A program made the translations under genes and the position numbers. The notes below the pieces were generated by a model. That model was not told the DNA's origin and searched no databases. It saw nothing but the letters and a program-made list of their open reading frames with translations. This document shows positions 23,105 to 33,352 of a stretch of DNA of 64,000 nucleotides, piece after piece. Source of the stretch: Ariolimax columbianus (lineage: Eukaryota > Mollusca > Gastropoda > Stylommatophora > Arionidae); assembly GCA_036924085.1 (NCBI GenBank), contig JAVGWX010000009.1, positions 66,003,436 to 66,067,435 of the forward strand. The letters run 5' to 3'. Position 1 is the stretch's first letter. Every line of letters starts with the position of its first letter.

Positions 23105-26100
23105 GAGATATCTAACGTGTGGTATTGTGTCCCAAAGTCAAAGAGACAACTTCAAAGGATGGGAATATTTCTCCTAATGCATTATTATACCAGCCAAAGA
23201 GAAGCAGTCCATGATAATATGACACCAAAAATAATCAAGCAAATGAAAACTACAGGTGAACTGTTATTCCTGAAGGTTCTCTAGACAGCCTAGCGGCACA
23301 AACTATACGAAAGAGATAGTAATTATTTGATCAGGTTTCAGAAAGGATAGCAACGGACAGTGCGAAAACCATGGGCACATCCCTCTATTGTGTCCTTGGC
23401 AAAGTCTACGCTAGGATACTGGATCAGAGACTAAGCCATCTGACTGAACCACAGATGGGCAAAGCTAAATGCGGTGAAAGAGCAAACCGAAGCACTCAAG
23501 ACCTTATCTTCACGCTCGGACAACTTAGTGAAAAAACTTTTGAGTGTGTTCATGAAATGCACATGTTTATTGGACCTGGAATACGAATTCAAAAAGGTTC
23601 GTGATGGCAGTATCTGGGAATGCCTGGAAAGGAAGAATATTCCACCACTCTTGATCTGTACCATACTGAAACTGAAAGGTAGAACATCTCACATCAGTAC
23701 CATACTGAAACTGAAAGGTAGAACATCACACATCTGTACGATACTGAAACTGAAAGGTAGAACATCTCACATCTGTACCATACTGAAACTGAAAGGTAGA
23801 ACATCTCACATCTGTACCATACTGAAACTGAAAGGAAGAACATCTCACATCTGTACCATACTGAAACTGAAAGGAAGAACATCTCACATCTGTACCATAC
23901 TGAAACTAAAAGGTAGAACATCTCACATCTGTACCATACTGAAACTGATAAGTAGAACATCTCACATCTGTACCATACTGAAACTGATAAGTAGAACATC
24001 TCCCATCTGTACCATACTGAAACTGAAAGGAAGAACATCTCACATCTGTACCATACTGAAACTGAAAGGTAGAACATCTCACATCTGTACCATACTGAAA
24101 CTGATAAGTAGAACATCTCACATCTGTACCATACTGAAACTGAAAGGTAGAACATCTCACATCTGTACCATACTGAAACTGATAAGTAGAACATCTCACA
24201 TCTGTACCATACTGAAACTGATAAGTAGAACATCTCACATCTGTACCATACTGAAACTGAAAGGAAGAACATCTCACATCTGTACCATACTGAAACTGAA
24301 AGGTAGAACATCTCACATCTGTACCATACTGAAACTGATAAGTAGAACATCTCACATCTGTACCATACTGAAACTGATAAGTAGAAAATCTCACATCTGT
24401 ACCATACTGAAACTGATAAGTAGAACATCTCACATTTGTACCATACTGAAACTGAAAAGTAGAACATCTCACATCTGTACCATACTGAAACTGAAAGGTA
24501 GAACCTCTCAAATCTGTACCATACTGAAACTGATAAGTAGAACATCTCACATCTGTACCATACTGAAACTGAAAGGTAGAACATCTCACATCTGTACCAT
24601 ACTGAAACTGATAAGTAGAACATCTCACATCTGTACCATACTGAAACTGATAAGTAGAAAATCTTACATCTGTACCATACTGAAACTGAAAGGTAGAACA
24701 TCTCACATCTGTACCATACTGAAACTGATAAGTAGAAAATCTTACATCTGTACCATACTGAAACTGAAAGGTAGAACATCTCACATCTGTACCATACTGA
24801 AACTGATAAGTAGAAAATCTTACATCTGTACCATACTGAAACTGAAAGGTAGAACATCTCACATCTGTACCATACTGAAACTGAAAGGTAGAACATCTCA
24901 CATCTGTACCATACTGAAACTGATAAGTAGAACATCTCACATCTGTACCATACTGAAACTGAAAGGTAGAACATCTCACATCTGTACCATACTGAAACTG
25001 AAAGGAAGAACATCTCACATCTGTACCATACTGAAACTGAAAGGTAGAACATCTCACATCTGTACCATACTGAAACTGATAAGTAGAACATCTCACATCT
25101 GTACCATACTGAAACTGAAAGGTAGAACATCTCACATCTGTACCATACTGAAACTGATAAGTAGAACATCTCACACCTGTACCATACTGAAACTGATAAG
25201 TAGAACATCTCACATCTGTACCATACTGAAACTGATAAGTAGAACATCTCACATCTATACCATACTGAAACTGAAAGAAAGAACATCCCACTGCCCTTGA
25301 TCTGAACCAGACTGCGCTTCTGAAAGTCTTGCAGAAACCACATTAGGACAGGAAACCAATGGTCAGAGGAGTTCCAGAACACCATTGGCGAAAGACAGGG
25401 CGACATGCCATGCCTCTTCATACTGCTTATGGATGATGTAATCTATGTCTGTAGCTAGAGGACACAACAGTGCTTAGTTGGGTACTGGAAAACGAGATCA
25501 GTCTATATATTGGATGTTGATGTATCCGATGATGCTACCCTGATTACCAAGTCAGAGACACATCTCCAGACCAATCTTCAAATCTGGAAGGAAGAGCTGG
25601 ATCAGATTGGAATGATCATTCAATGTTCAGAAACATAAACCATGGAGGTCTATACAAAAGGGGAAAAAAATTCCATTTGTCTACGGAAGCATGCTCTGCA
25701 ACAGGTCCAGTTCAAACACTTTGGAGCTTTAGTAAACCAGAAAAGAGGCATCAAACCAGAGTTGGCTATGTGAAGGACAACAAGTGATCATTTGTTTCAT
25801 GCCATGAATTGAGGTTTTCTCAGCAACAGAGAAATAAGTCACAACACTAAGATGGATGACTATCACTTCATCTATGTACCAGTTTTCATTAACGGATGTG
25901 TCTCTCATGGACAATGATAACAACCAAAAAAAAAGCCTATTCTAAGAGTCATACATTAGTTATCGTTGGAAGATGGTCCAGGTAGCAATGAGAGACAAGG
26001 CCCGCAATTATGTCTAACTACGGACCTTGTTTAGAAACCCAACTCTAGCAGACTCGTGTGGAGCAATCTCAAATTCGATGGTCTGGCCATGTCTGAAGAG

Positions 26101-26345
26101 TTAAAGAAAATCAGCTACCACGACGAGCAGTGGTGGTAAAGTCAATGATCAAGACCCCGAGGTCATCGCTGATCCCAGTGGACTGATAACATAATACAGT
26201 CTATAAGAGACAGTGGACTAGGTTGGAGCATGCTCAAGAGGAAAACAGAAGATAGAATTTCCTGGCCGACTTTATGACAAACCTCTACGCTTCAGGGCAG
26301 AAGACGAGCGACTAAGTAAGTAAGTTAAAAGACTCTACGCTTCAG
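23105..26345 (+). pseudogene. RTE-like LINE relic, RT split by a 39-bp array
   Basis: Plus-strand blocks in RT order: DNMTPKIIKQMKTTGELLF (about 23210-23270); LGKVYARILDQRLSHLTEPQ with a downstream STQDLIFTL (23395-23515); DLEYEFKKVRDGSIWECLER (motif A region, about 23570-23630) and KNIPPLLI. The 39-bp array follows. RT resumes with RTGNQWSEEFQNTIGERQGD and LFILLMDDVI (motif B region, 25345-25440), SDDATLI (motif C; the usual YADD has become VSDD, about 25525-25550), LQTNLQIWKEELDQIGM, then C-terminal pieces (FDGLAM..., SQWTDNIIQSIRDSGLGWSM). It ends in ACTAAGTAAGTAAG at about 26310-26322, followed by a partial duplicate of the last 50 bp to 26345. The frame shifts several times (left of the array frame 2, right of it frame 1). 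Dead copy, endonuclease missing. Confidence 0.85.
23660..25295. repeat. 39-bp tandem array inside the RT gene, about 42 copies
   Basis: Unit ACCATACTGAAACTGAAAGG+TAGAACATCTCACATCTGT, reading TILKLKGRTSHIC in the LINE frame, with a second main variant (CTGATAAGTAG: LISRTSHIC). Left flank codons CLERKNIPPLLICTILKL are part of the unit, and the right flank repeats the same DNA in diverged form (AGAACATCCCAC..TTGATCTGAACCAGACTG), so the unit derives from the RT sequence itself. A rare variant (AAATCTTACATCTG) appears three times exactly 78 bp apart (24663, 24741, 24819), a two-unit higher-order repeat. Frames open on both strands here are by-products. Confidence 0.97.
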
Positions 26346-26414
26346 GGCAGAAGAAAATCGACTTAGTGAGTGATTACGTAAGTATATACATATTTTTATA
26401 TATGTTATGTATAT

Positions 26415-29141
26415 TGTATGGTAAACTTGAGATAGCCATGACGAAATGCAAGAACCGCGATATGACAGTCGTTCTTGGCGATTTAAAAGTAAAGGTAGGG
26501 GGCGGGAAGGTAAAAGGAGAGTACGACCAGCCAGGGATGAAGGAATGAAAGAGGCGAGAGACTGAAAGAATGGGTCAGAATACATGACATGTTTTCAAAA
26601 CTATCCTAGGCGACTTTGGAAATGGAAAAGCCCAGAAAACAATGTGCGCAGTTCAATTGACTACCTGTTGGTGCACACAAGTTTCCAAATTGGACTTATT
26701 TAAGTAAAGACCAGTCCAGGAACAGATTGTATTAGTGATCACGTGCCAATAAGCTCAAGATATGAGTCGCATTAAAAAAAATTTCAGGAAGTGAGCACAC
26801 AATTTTAAACAAGAGCTAGACCTACTTAAATCAGACAAATAAATAAGATAGCGGAATCGCATCATGGTACAGAATAGATACAGCACAATGAACAAAATAC
26901 AGAGCTTTGGCGAGCAATGGAAAATGTTAAAGGATTCAATTCATTAAACGTTGAATGATATTTAACCAACGGAAGTACATCGGAAGACGAAAGAATGCAT
27001 GCTGTCGAAATGATGCACTTGATGGACGATAGAATGAAGAGGAAACAGGATAATGAAGAATACAAAAACGTTCAATGAAGAGAAAACACATACCAGAATG
27101 CAGGCGAATGAAATATGGTCTGACTAGAAATGAATATAACTCGTAGCGCATCACGAAACAGACGCCACATCCACGTACACGCGAATAAATTAACTAACAG
27201 GGAGACGACCACACACAATGGCCGGACGATTGAAAGCAAAATGCGTAGTAATACTGATGGAGAAGAATACAATAATTCACAGATGGACAGAATACATCAG
27301 AGAGTTAAATGACGACAACAGACCAGATTTAAATGGACAGGTCGATTGCAAAGGGCTATTAATACTGGCATCAGAGGTAAAAGACGCTATACAACATATA
27401 AACAAAGGACGGCACCAGTACCAGATAACGGTAGAGGAAATTGCGTTCACGGGAGATTTTAGATTAACAATGATAACAAAATGGCTAAATGAAATGTATG
27501 ACTGTAGATACACCACAACTGACTTGATGAGGCTAATATTCGTAGTTTTGCCAAAGAAACTTGGAGCCATTGTATGCGAAGATCAGCTCACTATAAGTCG
27601 TATCAGTCATATACCAGAATATATCTACGAATCATGATGAGAAGAGAAAAGAATAGAATAAAACCATACATTGGCGATCAGAAATGTGGGTTTATGGAAG
27701 GCAAGGGCACAAATAAAGCCATGTATATAATGAGAACATTATTCGAGAGAGAGCTTCAGAGATAAAAACAAATTTATATATGTGCTGTGTAGACTATACC
27801 AAGACATTCGGCGGGGAAATGATTCATGTGCTGGAAGAGCTGCATGTTGGTAACAACGACCTGGTAATTATTCAGACCTTGCTCCGGGGACAGACTGCAG
27901 CTATAAGAATAAATAACGCTGTAGGAAACTTCAGGCAGATAGAAATGGGAATGAGACAGGGAAGTGTGCTGTCCACTGATCTCTTCTCCCCGTACAAAGA
28001 ATTTATATTGCGATCTCTAGAGGCAATGCCTGGAAAATCAACTGGTGAACAGAAGGTAAATAACTTGCGTGATGCTGAAGACGATGTGTTGATAGCGCAG
28101 AATGAGTCAGATTTACAAGAACTGGTCAACATGATAGTTATTTAATGCGAAAATAAAAGACCTCAGCTCAAACTACAAGAAATCAGAAGTAATGGTGATA
28201 GCCAAGAAGCACATATCTCCAAATTGGCGTAGGAAGGGAAACGAGACGGAACTAAAACAAATACAAACATTTCAATACTTGAGTCGGGACGGCGTGGGCT
28301 AGTGGTTAAGTGGCACGGCTCACAACCCGAAGGTGCTGGGTTCGATGCCCACAGCATCGGCCGTTATCTCGGGGAACCAAACCTTTAGATAGTGCAGGAA
28401 GAAGCAGACCGTTACATAAATTGCATGCTGAAGTCGGAGGCACTGAGCCGACAGGCGCAAAATAAAAACCAGGGCAACGTACAACCGCCTTGGGGAAAAG
28501 AGAAATAAGGCGAAAGCCCCCCCCCCCCCCCCCCAAAAAAAAAATAATTCTTTATTACCCACATCAGTTCTGATGAGAGATGTATTTATGAAATGAAGAA
28601 CAGAATAGCCAAGGTGAAATCAGTCTTACAGAGTATCCGGGGAACCTTGAGCAACACAAGCCTGCCAGTTAAAATAAAGGAAGAAAGATCTTAGATGCTA
28701 CGTGGAACCAGTACTGACATGTAGCCGCGAGTCATGGACAATCAACATCGACATGCACCGATCATTGTATGCAACGGAAATGTGGTTGTCCGGAAGAATG
28801 TTGAAAATTCCATGGACTGCACAAAAAGATAATAACGTTGTACTTGAGGCGACACAGACACAAAGACAGATTATGGCAGCAATCTGGATAAGGCAGTTGT
28901 CCCCATCCTGTTTGGGGTATGTCATGAGAAGAGGCGGGTGAGAAGACACGTGACAACGGACAGAATCGCTGACAAGAAGTACAGAGGGAGGCAAAGAGAG
29001 AAAATATAAGACAGTTTGAAGGTATGCCAAGGGAGGCGATCAACCGCAGAACTCATAACCGACACACACGATAAGAGGAAATGGACGTCCAAGATCGTTA
29101 AGGCCAACAGGCGGGGCACTTAATGATGATATATATATATT
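26415..29141 (+). pseudogene. Endonuclease-RT LINE relic, interrupted by SINE-A
   Basis: 5'-truncated inside the apurinic-type endonuclease: KCKNRDMTVVLGDLKVKVGG (about 26445-26505; usual GDLNAKVG, so the catalytic-loop N is K) and GEYDQPGMKE. RT follows: EVKDAIQHINKG (about 27376-27410), LRIMMRREKNRIKP, QKCGFMEGKGTNKAMYIMR (27680-27740), VDYTKTF (motif A, D present, about 27786), IEMGMRQGSVLSTDL (motif B, 27940-27985), and NNLRDAEDDVLIA (about 28060-28098), where the YADD box has become DAED. Then IQTFQYL, the SINE insertion, CIYEMKNRIAKVKSVLQSIR, NTSLPVKIKE, and a C-terminal MRRGG region (about 28925). It ends in TAATGATGATATATATATAT at 29121-29140. Several frameshifts. Not functional. Confidence 0.85.
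28286..28544 (+). mobile_element. SINE-A insertion inside a LINE, with C18A10 tail
   Basis: Starts GGGACGGCGTGGGCTAGTGG, box-A-like TGGGCTAGTGG, box B GGGTTCGATGCCC (about 28338-28350), then the same internal blocks as the copies at 21123 and 46952 (GCAGGAAGAAGCAGACCG, TGCATGCTGAAGTCGG, CGACAGGCGCAAAATAAAA). It ends in 18 C (28517-28534) then 10 A (28535-28544). The LINE reading frame is broken here: codons for QTFQYL lie just upstream and SSDERCIYEMKNRIAKVK downstream. I could not define a clean TSD. Confidence 0.88.
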
Positions 29142-29785
29142 GCCATTCTTCATCATCATTATTCTATTCATCTTCTTCCTCGTTCGAGACCAGGCGGCCA
29201 TATCTTTACTCTGTTTAGTAGTACTTTCTTTGCCAGCCGTGAAGAGGCTTATATTCCAGTTATGTTTATAAATGCACACGAACTAAACATCTTTGACATT
29301 GACGCTAATGGCATGGCCACAATAGTTTACGGGGCGTAGCATTTACCGTGAACCCAGGCCATATGTATGAGTCTCCTTGCTGTGACTAACATGTATGCTA
29401 ATATAACCCGGATGCAATAGCATTTGGCACTGATGAGATTATGCAAATTCGCCACTCTATTGGTCATTATGTAAATTGCTTAAACGCGCTGCATTAAATT
29501 ATTTGATCGTATCTCAGAGACGACCTGGACTATTTAAGATCAGTTCACGTGGCAGACTTCAGTAAAACTCAGTGCTAGTGCCGTCTGGAGACTCGACATG
29601 TTCAAATTCAGTTGTACGTGAATACCCCAATAAACTTGAACTGATGTTTCGGGAAAATAAAGTCTTTGTCATGGATCGGATATGAGAAAACGGCACACAA
29701 AAATAAGCAACCCAAGCTAAACAAATTTCAGTTTTTTCTTACTTTCTAGTCTGTCTTGTTAAAGGAAGTTGAGTGTGGTACACTA
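29142..29785. other. Intergenic; holds a promoter- or LTR-like segment
   Basis: No coding sequence recognised. See the separate entry at 29390-29660. Confidence 0.4.
29390..29660 (+). promoter_or_regulatory. Promoter-like or solo-LTR-like segment
   Basis: In order on the plus strand: an octamer-like ATGCAAAT (about 29441-29448), an inverted CCAAT box ATTGG (about 29459-29463), a TATA-like TATTTAAG (about 29529-29536) and AATAAA (about 29629-29634). This spacing resembles the U3-R-U5 layout of an LTR or a Pol II promoter plus a nearby poly(A) signal. No LTR ends, primer site or gag/pol are seen nearby, so this is only suggestive. Confidence 0.3.
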
Positions 29786-29829
29786 TGTGTTGCGCCTAAA
29801 TGCCCAGTTCGTCCGACTTCAGTATGAAT
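29786..29829 (-). mobile_element. SINE-A 3'-region fragment
   Basis: GTTGCGCCTAAATGCCCAGT then CGTCCGACTTCAGTATGAAT matches the minus-strand block TTTGCGCCTGTCGCCCC..CGACTTCAGCATTCATTT of the copy at 21123-21370. Confidence 0.6.
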
Positions 29830-30070
29830 ATCATCATCCTCATGTAGCATGTCCTTCATAGAACGTTGCTCCCATCACAGTCTGTCTGAAAAAAACTTTT
29901 TCCCTAGCCAAAACTCCAGCCTCCGCCTCAGTCATACTCAGTCATTCCTGGATATCTTCGTGCCATCGCCTTCTTGGTCTATTTCTGCCTCTTTTCCGTG
30001 CACCATACTTTCCATCACTGTTCTCTGAAGACCGTTGTGTCTCTTGATGTGACCAAAGTATTTACATTTT
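29830..30070 (-). pseudogene. LINE RT C-terminal fragment, second copy
   Basis: Minus-strand KYFGHIKRHNGLQRTVMESM followed by a decayed basic segment. The DNA is close to 609-893 over its whole length (same CATCATCATGAAGCATGTCC-type 3' end). Both copies are truncated at nearly the same point, typical of 5'-truncated LINE insertions. No RT catalytic residues. Confidence 0.75.
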
Positions 30071-30547
30071 CTGGCCAAGATGGAATTGATAAACCAGAAT
30101 GAATGTAAGTAAAAATAATAGTTGTCAATCGCAAACGAAGATGGCGACAACATCATATTTGTGCTTTCAGATGTGATCTTATATGACAGTAGAATCCTTC
30201 TTACATGACAGTAGAATCCTTCTTACATGACAGTATAATCCTATCTCAGATTTTCAGACTAGCACATTGGACACGCATGTTAGGAGTCAACAGTAGTGTC
30301 ATGGCACACTTTGTTCATTCGTATAGCTCACAAAGTCTCAGCGATGAAAATCCGCTCAGCGAACTGAGAACTTTGCGTTTAGCTCGTGCATGCGTAACAT
30401 GGGTAGTGTTTAGCACACATGCCAGGCAGCGCCATCACTTCCTTCTAGGCTTTTCTCGCAGAAATATGTTGCAGGAGAAAGTACCTAAGTCAGACATCCT
30501 CAATAGGTCTTACATGTTGAGCACTCATACGCTTCTACAGCGAGCCC
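30071..30547. other. Intergenic, flank of a LINE insertion
   Basis: The 22-bp-type repeat ATGACAGTAGAATCCTTCTT occurs three times in tandem at 30183-30245. Removing LINE-J copy 1 joins this flank to 32385 onward with the frame kept open, but no protein is recognised. Confidence 0.4.
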
Positions 30548-30560
30548 AGACACTGCGACC

Positions 30561-32371
30561 TTCTTCTTCTTCTTCTTCTTCGTACGCAGTCAGACAGTAA
30601 CCATTATTTTTTCGAAAAAAGCGGCGGTCATCCTGAGGCTGTCGCCACTGCCATAGAGCTTGTCTTGCAGTTCCACTGGTGATGGCCACATCTGCTCTCT
30701 CTGATCATCGTATGTCGGGCAGTTCTGCAGGAGATGTTCAGCGGTCATTTTACCAGTACCGTACGGGCATTCGTCGGTACCACCTATCTTCAGTTTGTTG
30801 AATAGGTGGTACCTCAGTCTATTGTGGCCAGTGCGAAGTCTCAAGACAACGACCTGCTCTCTTCGGTTCAACTGGTATTAGGCATCGTTTTTGGTGTAAC
30901 CAGTATGTTCGGTTTCCCATTTGGTCATGTATCTGGCTTTGATAAGCCGTTTTGACTCTTCGTACGTCATACTAGTATCTGTTTGTGGTAGTCTTGCACC
31001 TTCTTTTGCCAGTCTGTCTGCCTCCTCGTTGCCTTGGATGTTGCAGTGTGATGGGACCCACTGTACCACTACCCTTTTTGGTGCGGACTGCTGGCACAGT
31101 TTGCAGAGTGCTGCTCTTAAGTCATTAAGCTCAGTGTTTTTCTGGCTTTTTAGCGCTGTGACTACGACGAGAGCATCTGTAAGCAGGACTATATGGCTTT
31201 CATTTTCATTGTGTGTCACCATTTCTTCCACTGCCGCCCTCAGTGCCTCTGCCTCCGCTCTGAAATTGCTTGTGTACTTGCCAGTAGTGAATGACAGTGC
31301 TATTTGTCTGCCATTTGGTAGGTTCAGGAATGCTCCTGCCCCTCCGTTCTGTGTAGCGTTTGTTACAGAACCGTCGGTGTATGCATGGGTCCAGTCCATG
31401 CTTGGGTAGCTTTTCGATATGAAGCTTAGGGTAGTATCTCTCCTTTCTTTTTCAGACTGGCAGTTTTTGTTTCCAATACCTGGTATGTTTTCTACCACCT
31501 CTGGAAATATATCCTGCCTCCAGGTAGGTTTTTGTACAGTAGTGATGGGTTTTGGTGTTGTTAGTGCGTTTATGGGATCTTCGTGCATCTTTGCTTTGGC
31601 TATTTCTGCAAAGTTTCTCCGCTTTAGTTTCCCATTTCCCAAATTGTTTAGTCTCTGGTGCATTGGATGGTCAGTCAGTCTTCGGAGTTTCTCTGACTGC
31701 AGCTGGGCTCTGCAGTCTCTTCTGTCGGTCATGGATTGCAGTTTTGTAATCTTTTCCAGTTCTACAATTGGCGTTGACTTCATGCCTCCTGTTATAACTC
31801 TCATGGCTTGGTTTTGAAGTTTGCTGACTTTATCGAAGTTCGCCTTTGCTGCTGTTGTCCATGCCGCAATGCCATACTCGAGAACTGGTCTCACTCTTCC
31901 AGTGTACAGTTTCTTTAGTATGCCTTCGTCTGCTCCCCAGTTTGTTCCAGCAAGTTTCCTCATGATTCTTTCTCTGGCTCTCATTCGGTTTCTCTCAATC
32001 TGACTTTTCCATGTCATGCGCCGATCAAATGTGACTCCCAGATAGGTTGGGTTGTCGTTTGGCTGCAGGAATTTGCCATTTAGACTTAATTTGGTATTTT
32101 GGGGTTTTAGTGAAAGCGAGAATATTGTGCATGTGGTTTTCTCCTCGTTTATTTTGACCAGCCATGAATTCGCCCACTCTTCCAGCGATGTTAGGGCCGT
32201 CTGCATCCAATTTCTTGCTATGGTGAGATTCTTTTCAGAGGTCCACATAGCCAGATCGTCTGCAAACATTGAGCTATGGACTCTCCTTGGTATATTCTCT
32301 GTAATGTCGTTTATATATACCAGGAAGAGTGTGGGTGACAGTACTCCCCCTTGGGGTACTCCCTGCTCGAG
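30561..32371 (-). mobile_element. LINE-J copy 1: RT-RNase H retrotransposon with perfect TSD
   Basis: A 5'-truncated non-LTR retrotransposon of 1811 bp. A perfect 13-bp target duplication, AGACACTGCGACC, flanks it at 30548-30560 and 32372-32384. The 3' end is a (GAA)n tail next to GTACG (plus-strand TTCTTCTT.. at 30561-30580). The same tail and coding sequence occur in copies 2 (34563-35216) and 3 (51415-54555). The intact TSD and a nearly uninterrupted frame mark this as the youngest-looking LINE of the window. It inserted into sequence downstream of another minus-strand LINE fragment (32590-33352). Confidence 0.93.
30590..32371 (-). pseudogene. LINE-J ORF2 C-terminal part: RT fingers/palm, thumb, RNase H, CCHC-like tail
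   Basis: The frame enters at the RT motif LEQGVPQGGVLSPTLFLVYI, then FADDLAMW (motif C, both aspartates present), YLGVTFDRRMTWKSQI, QAMRVITGGMKSTPIVELE and LTDHPMHQRLNN. RNase H follows with all four catalytic acids: YTDGSV, FRAEAEALRAA, LLTDALVVV and NIQGNEEADRLAKEG. After KNDA there is a single TAA (plus-strand 30878-30880) where copy 2 has a tyrosine codon. The frame then continues through RLRTGHNRLRYHLFNKLK and a Cys/His tail (ECPYGTGKMTAEHLLQNCPT; copy 2 has ECPCG), ending at 30590. The open frame extends about 25 codons past 32371, but those are flanking host DNA. EN-RT-RNase H order fits the I/Jockey/Ingi-like groups; exact clade uncertain. Confidence 0.92.
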
Positions 32372-32384
32372 AGACACTGCGACC

Positions 32385-33352
32385 GAGATATGTTGCTTGC
32401 ATGTCCGAGAATCCCAACCCAAATTACCAACCGAGCCGGCGACTGACAATAGGCAATCGATCAGGGAAGGGGGTGGGGTTGGTGAGGGTTGTAAGGTATG
32501 GCAGAAGAAACGTTACAAAAACTCTGTCTCCAGATGCCACCACCTGTCAGACACGAAGCGAGATCGTTTCTGTTTCTGTTCTGTTTCTAAGAATCAACGT
32601 CGCTGAACTCCGGGCATACCCATAGGTGCTCAGTCTCTCTCATCAAATGGCGTAAGGTATGGATGCAGATGGTCCCTGTATCTTGCTGGTTGTACACTCT
32701 CCTGCTCCGTCCTCTCATGTGCCCCACTCCGCTCGAATCTCGTTAAATGTCGAAACTTTGCAGTCTGTGGATTGCTGCTTCCTCTATTGCGGTGTCCTCA
32801 CCCAGCAGGCGGTCATTGATTGATTTCAAAATGTCACTTCTGTCCATCACTAATGTGCTCACGATGGGAGCTTGTAAAGTCAAGATGTCAGCTTTTTCAT
32901 CGCCCCGAGCCCCGGCATGAGTAGGACAATAGATCCAGGTCAGCGCCTGGAGGTTTGAGACCTCAACAGCTGCTATCCACTCGTACCTAAGCCATCCCTT
33001 CTGTACTTTCTGAAGTACGGCTTGCGCGTAGCCACAATGACTGCCTTTGTTATAGAAGTCTCAGATATCCATTTCGTGCTGAGGTCACTGCTTCCGTCTC
33101 CATTCTCATACTGGAGGTTGTTGACATGTATGCCCTACTGCGCTCAGCAACGACCTCTCCTCTTACTCTAGCCGAGAAACCCCAGCCTGATGTCCCACTG
33201 CGCACGACTGATCCATCCGTGTATATGACAGTGTCACTCTCCTGGCGAGACCGTAATAGTAAGGATACATAGTGTAAGCAAAGCCATGTGGTAACGAAGA
33301 TCCGATGTGCTCCAGCAGAGACATCAATCACTTTCTTGGTTGTACATGTCAC
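32385..33352 (-). pseudogene. Second LINE type: RNase H fragment and 3' region
   Basis: The minus-strand reading gives AHRIFVTTWLCLHY, then DTVIYTDGSVVRSGTSGWGF (RNase H first catalytic D), SMRMETEAVTSA (catalytic E), LTWIYCPTHAGARGDEKAD (last catalytic region) and TEHLWVCPEFSDVD at about 32590. The order and spacing are those of an RNase H domain plus the Cys-rich C-terminus of a LINE polyprotein. The protein differs from LINE-J (WGFSARV, WIYCPxHAG), so it is another family. LINE-J copy 1 landed about 205 bp downstream of its stop, so copy 1 is younger. The upstream end abuts a 40-bp array at about 33350. Internal decay is mild. Confidence 0.8.

Noticed and set aside
23474..25421. 608-codon plus-strand and 575/461-codon minus-strand repeat proteins
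   Set aside because: The 39-bp unit is a multiple of 3, so every stop-free frame stays open. Only the short RT flanks are real ancestral coding sequence, and those carry frameshifts.
30205..30600. 131-codon plus-strand gene
   Set aside because: Its end is formed by the LINE-J GAA tail and the upstream part has no recognisable motif. The pre-insertion joined frame (to 32625) is also unrecognised.
32372..32449. N-terminal 25 residues of the long LINE-J frame
   Set aside because: They lie outside the insertion, beyond the 13-bp target duplication, and are flanking DNA read through by chance.
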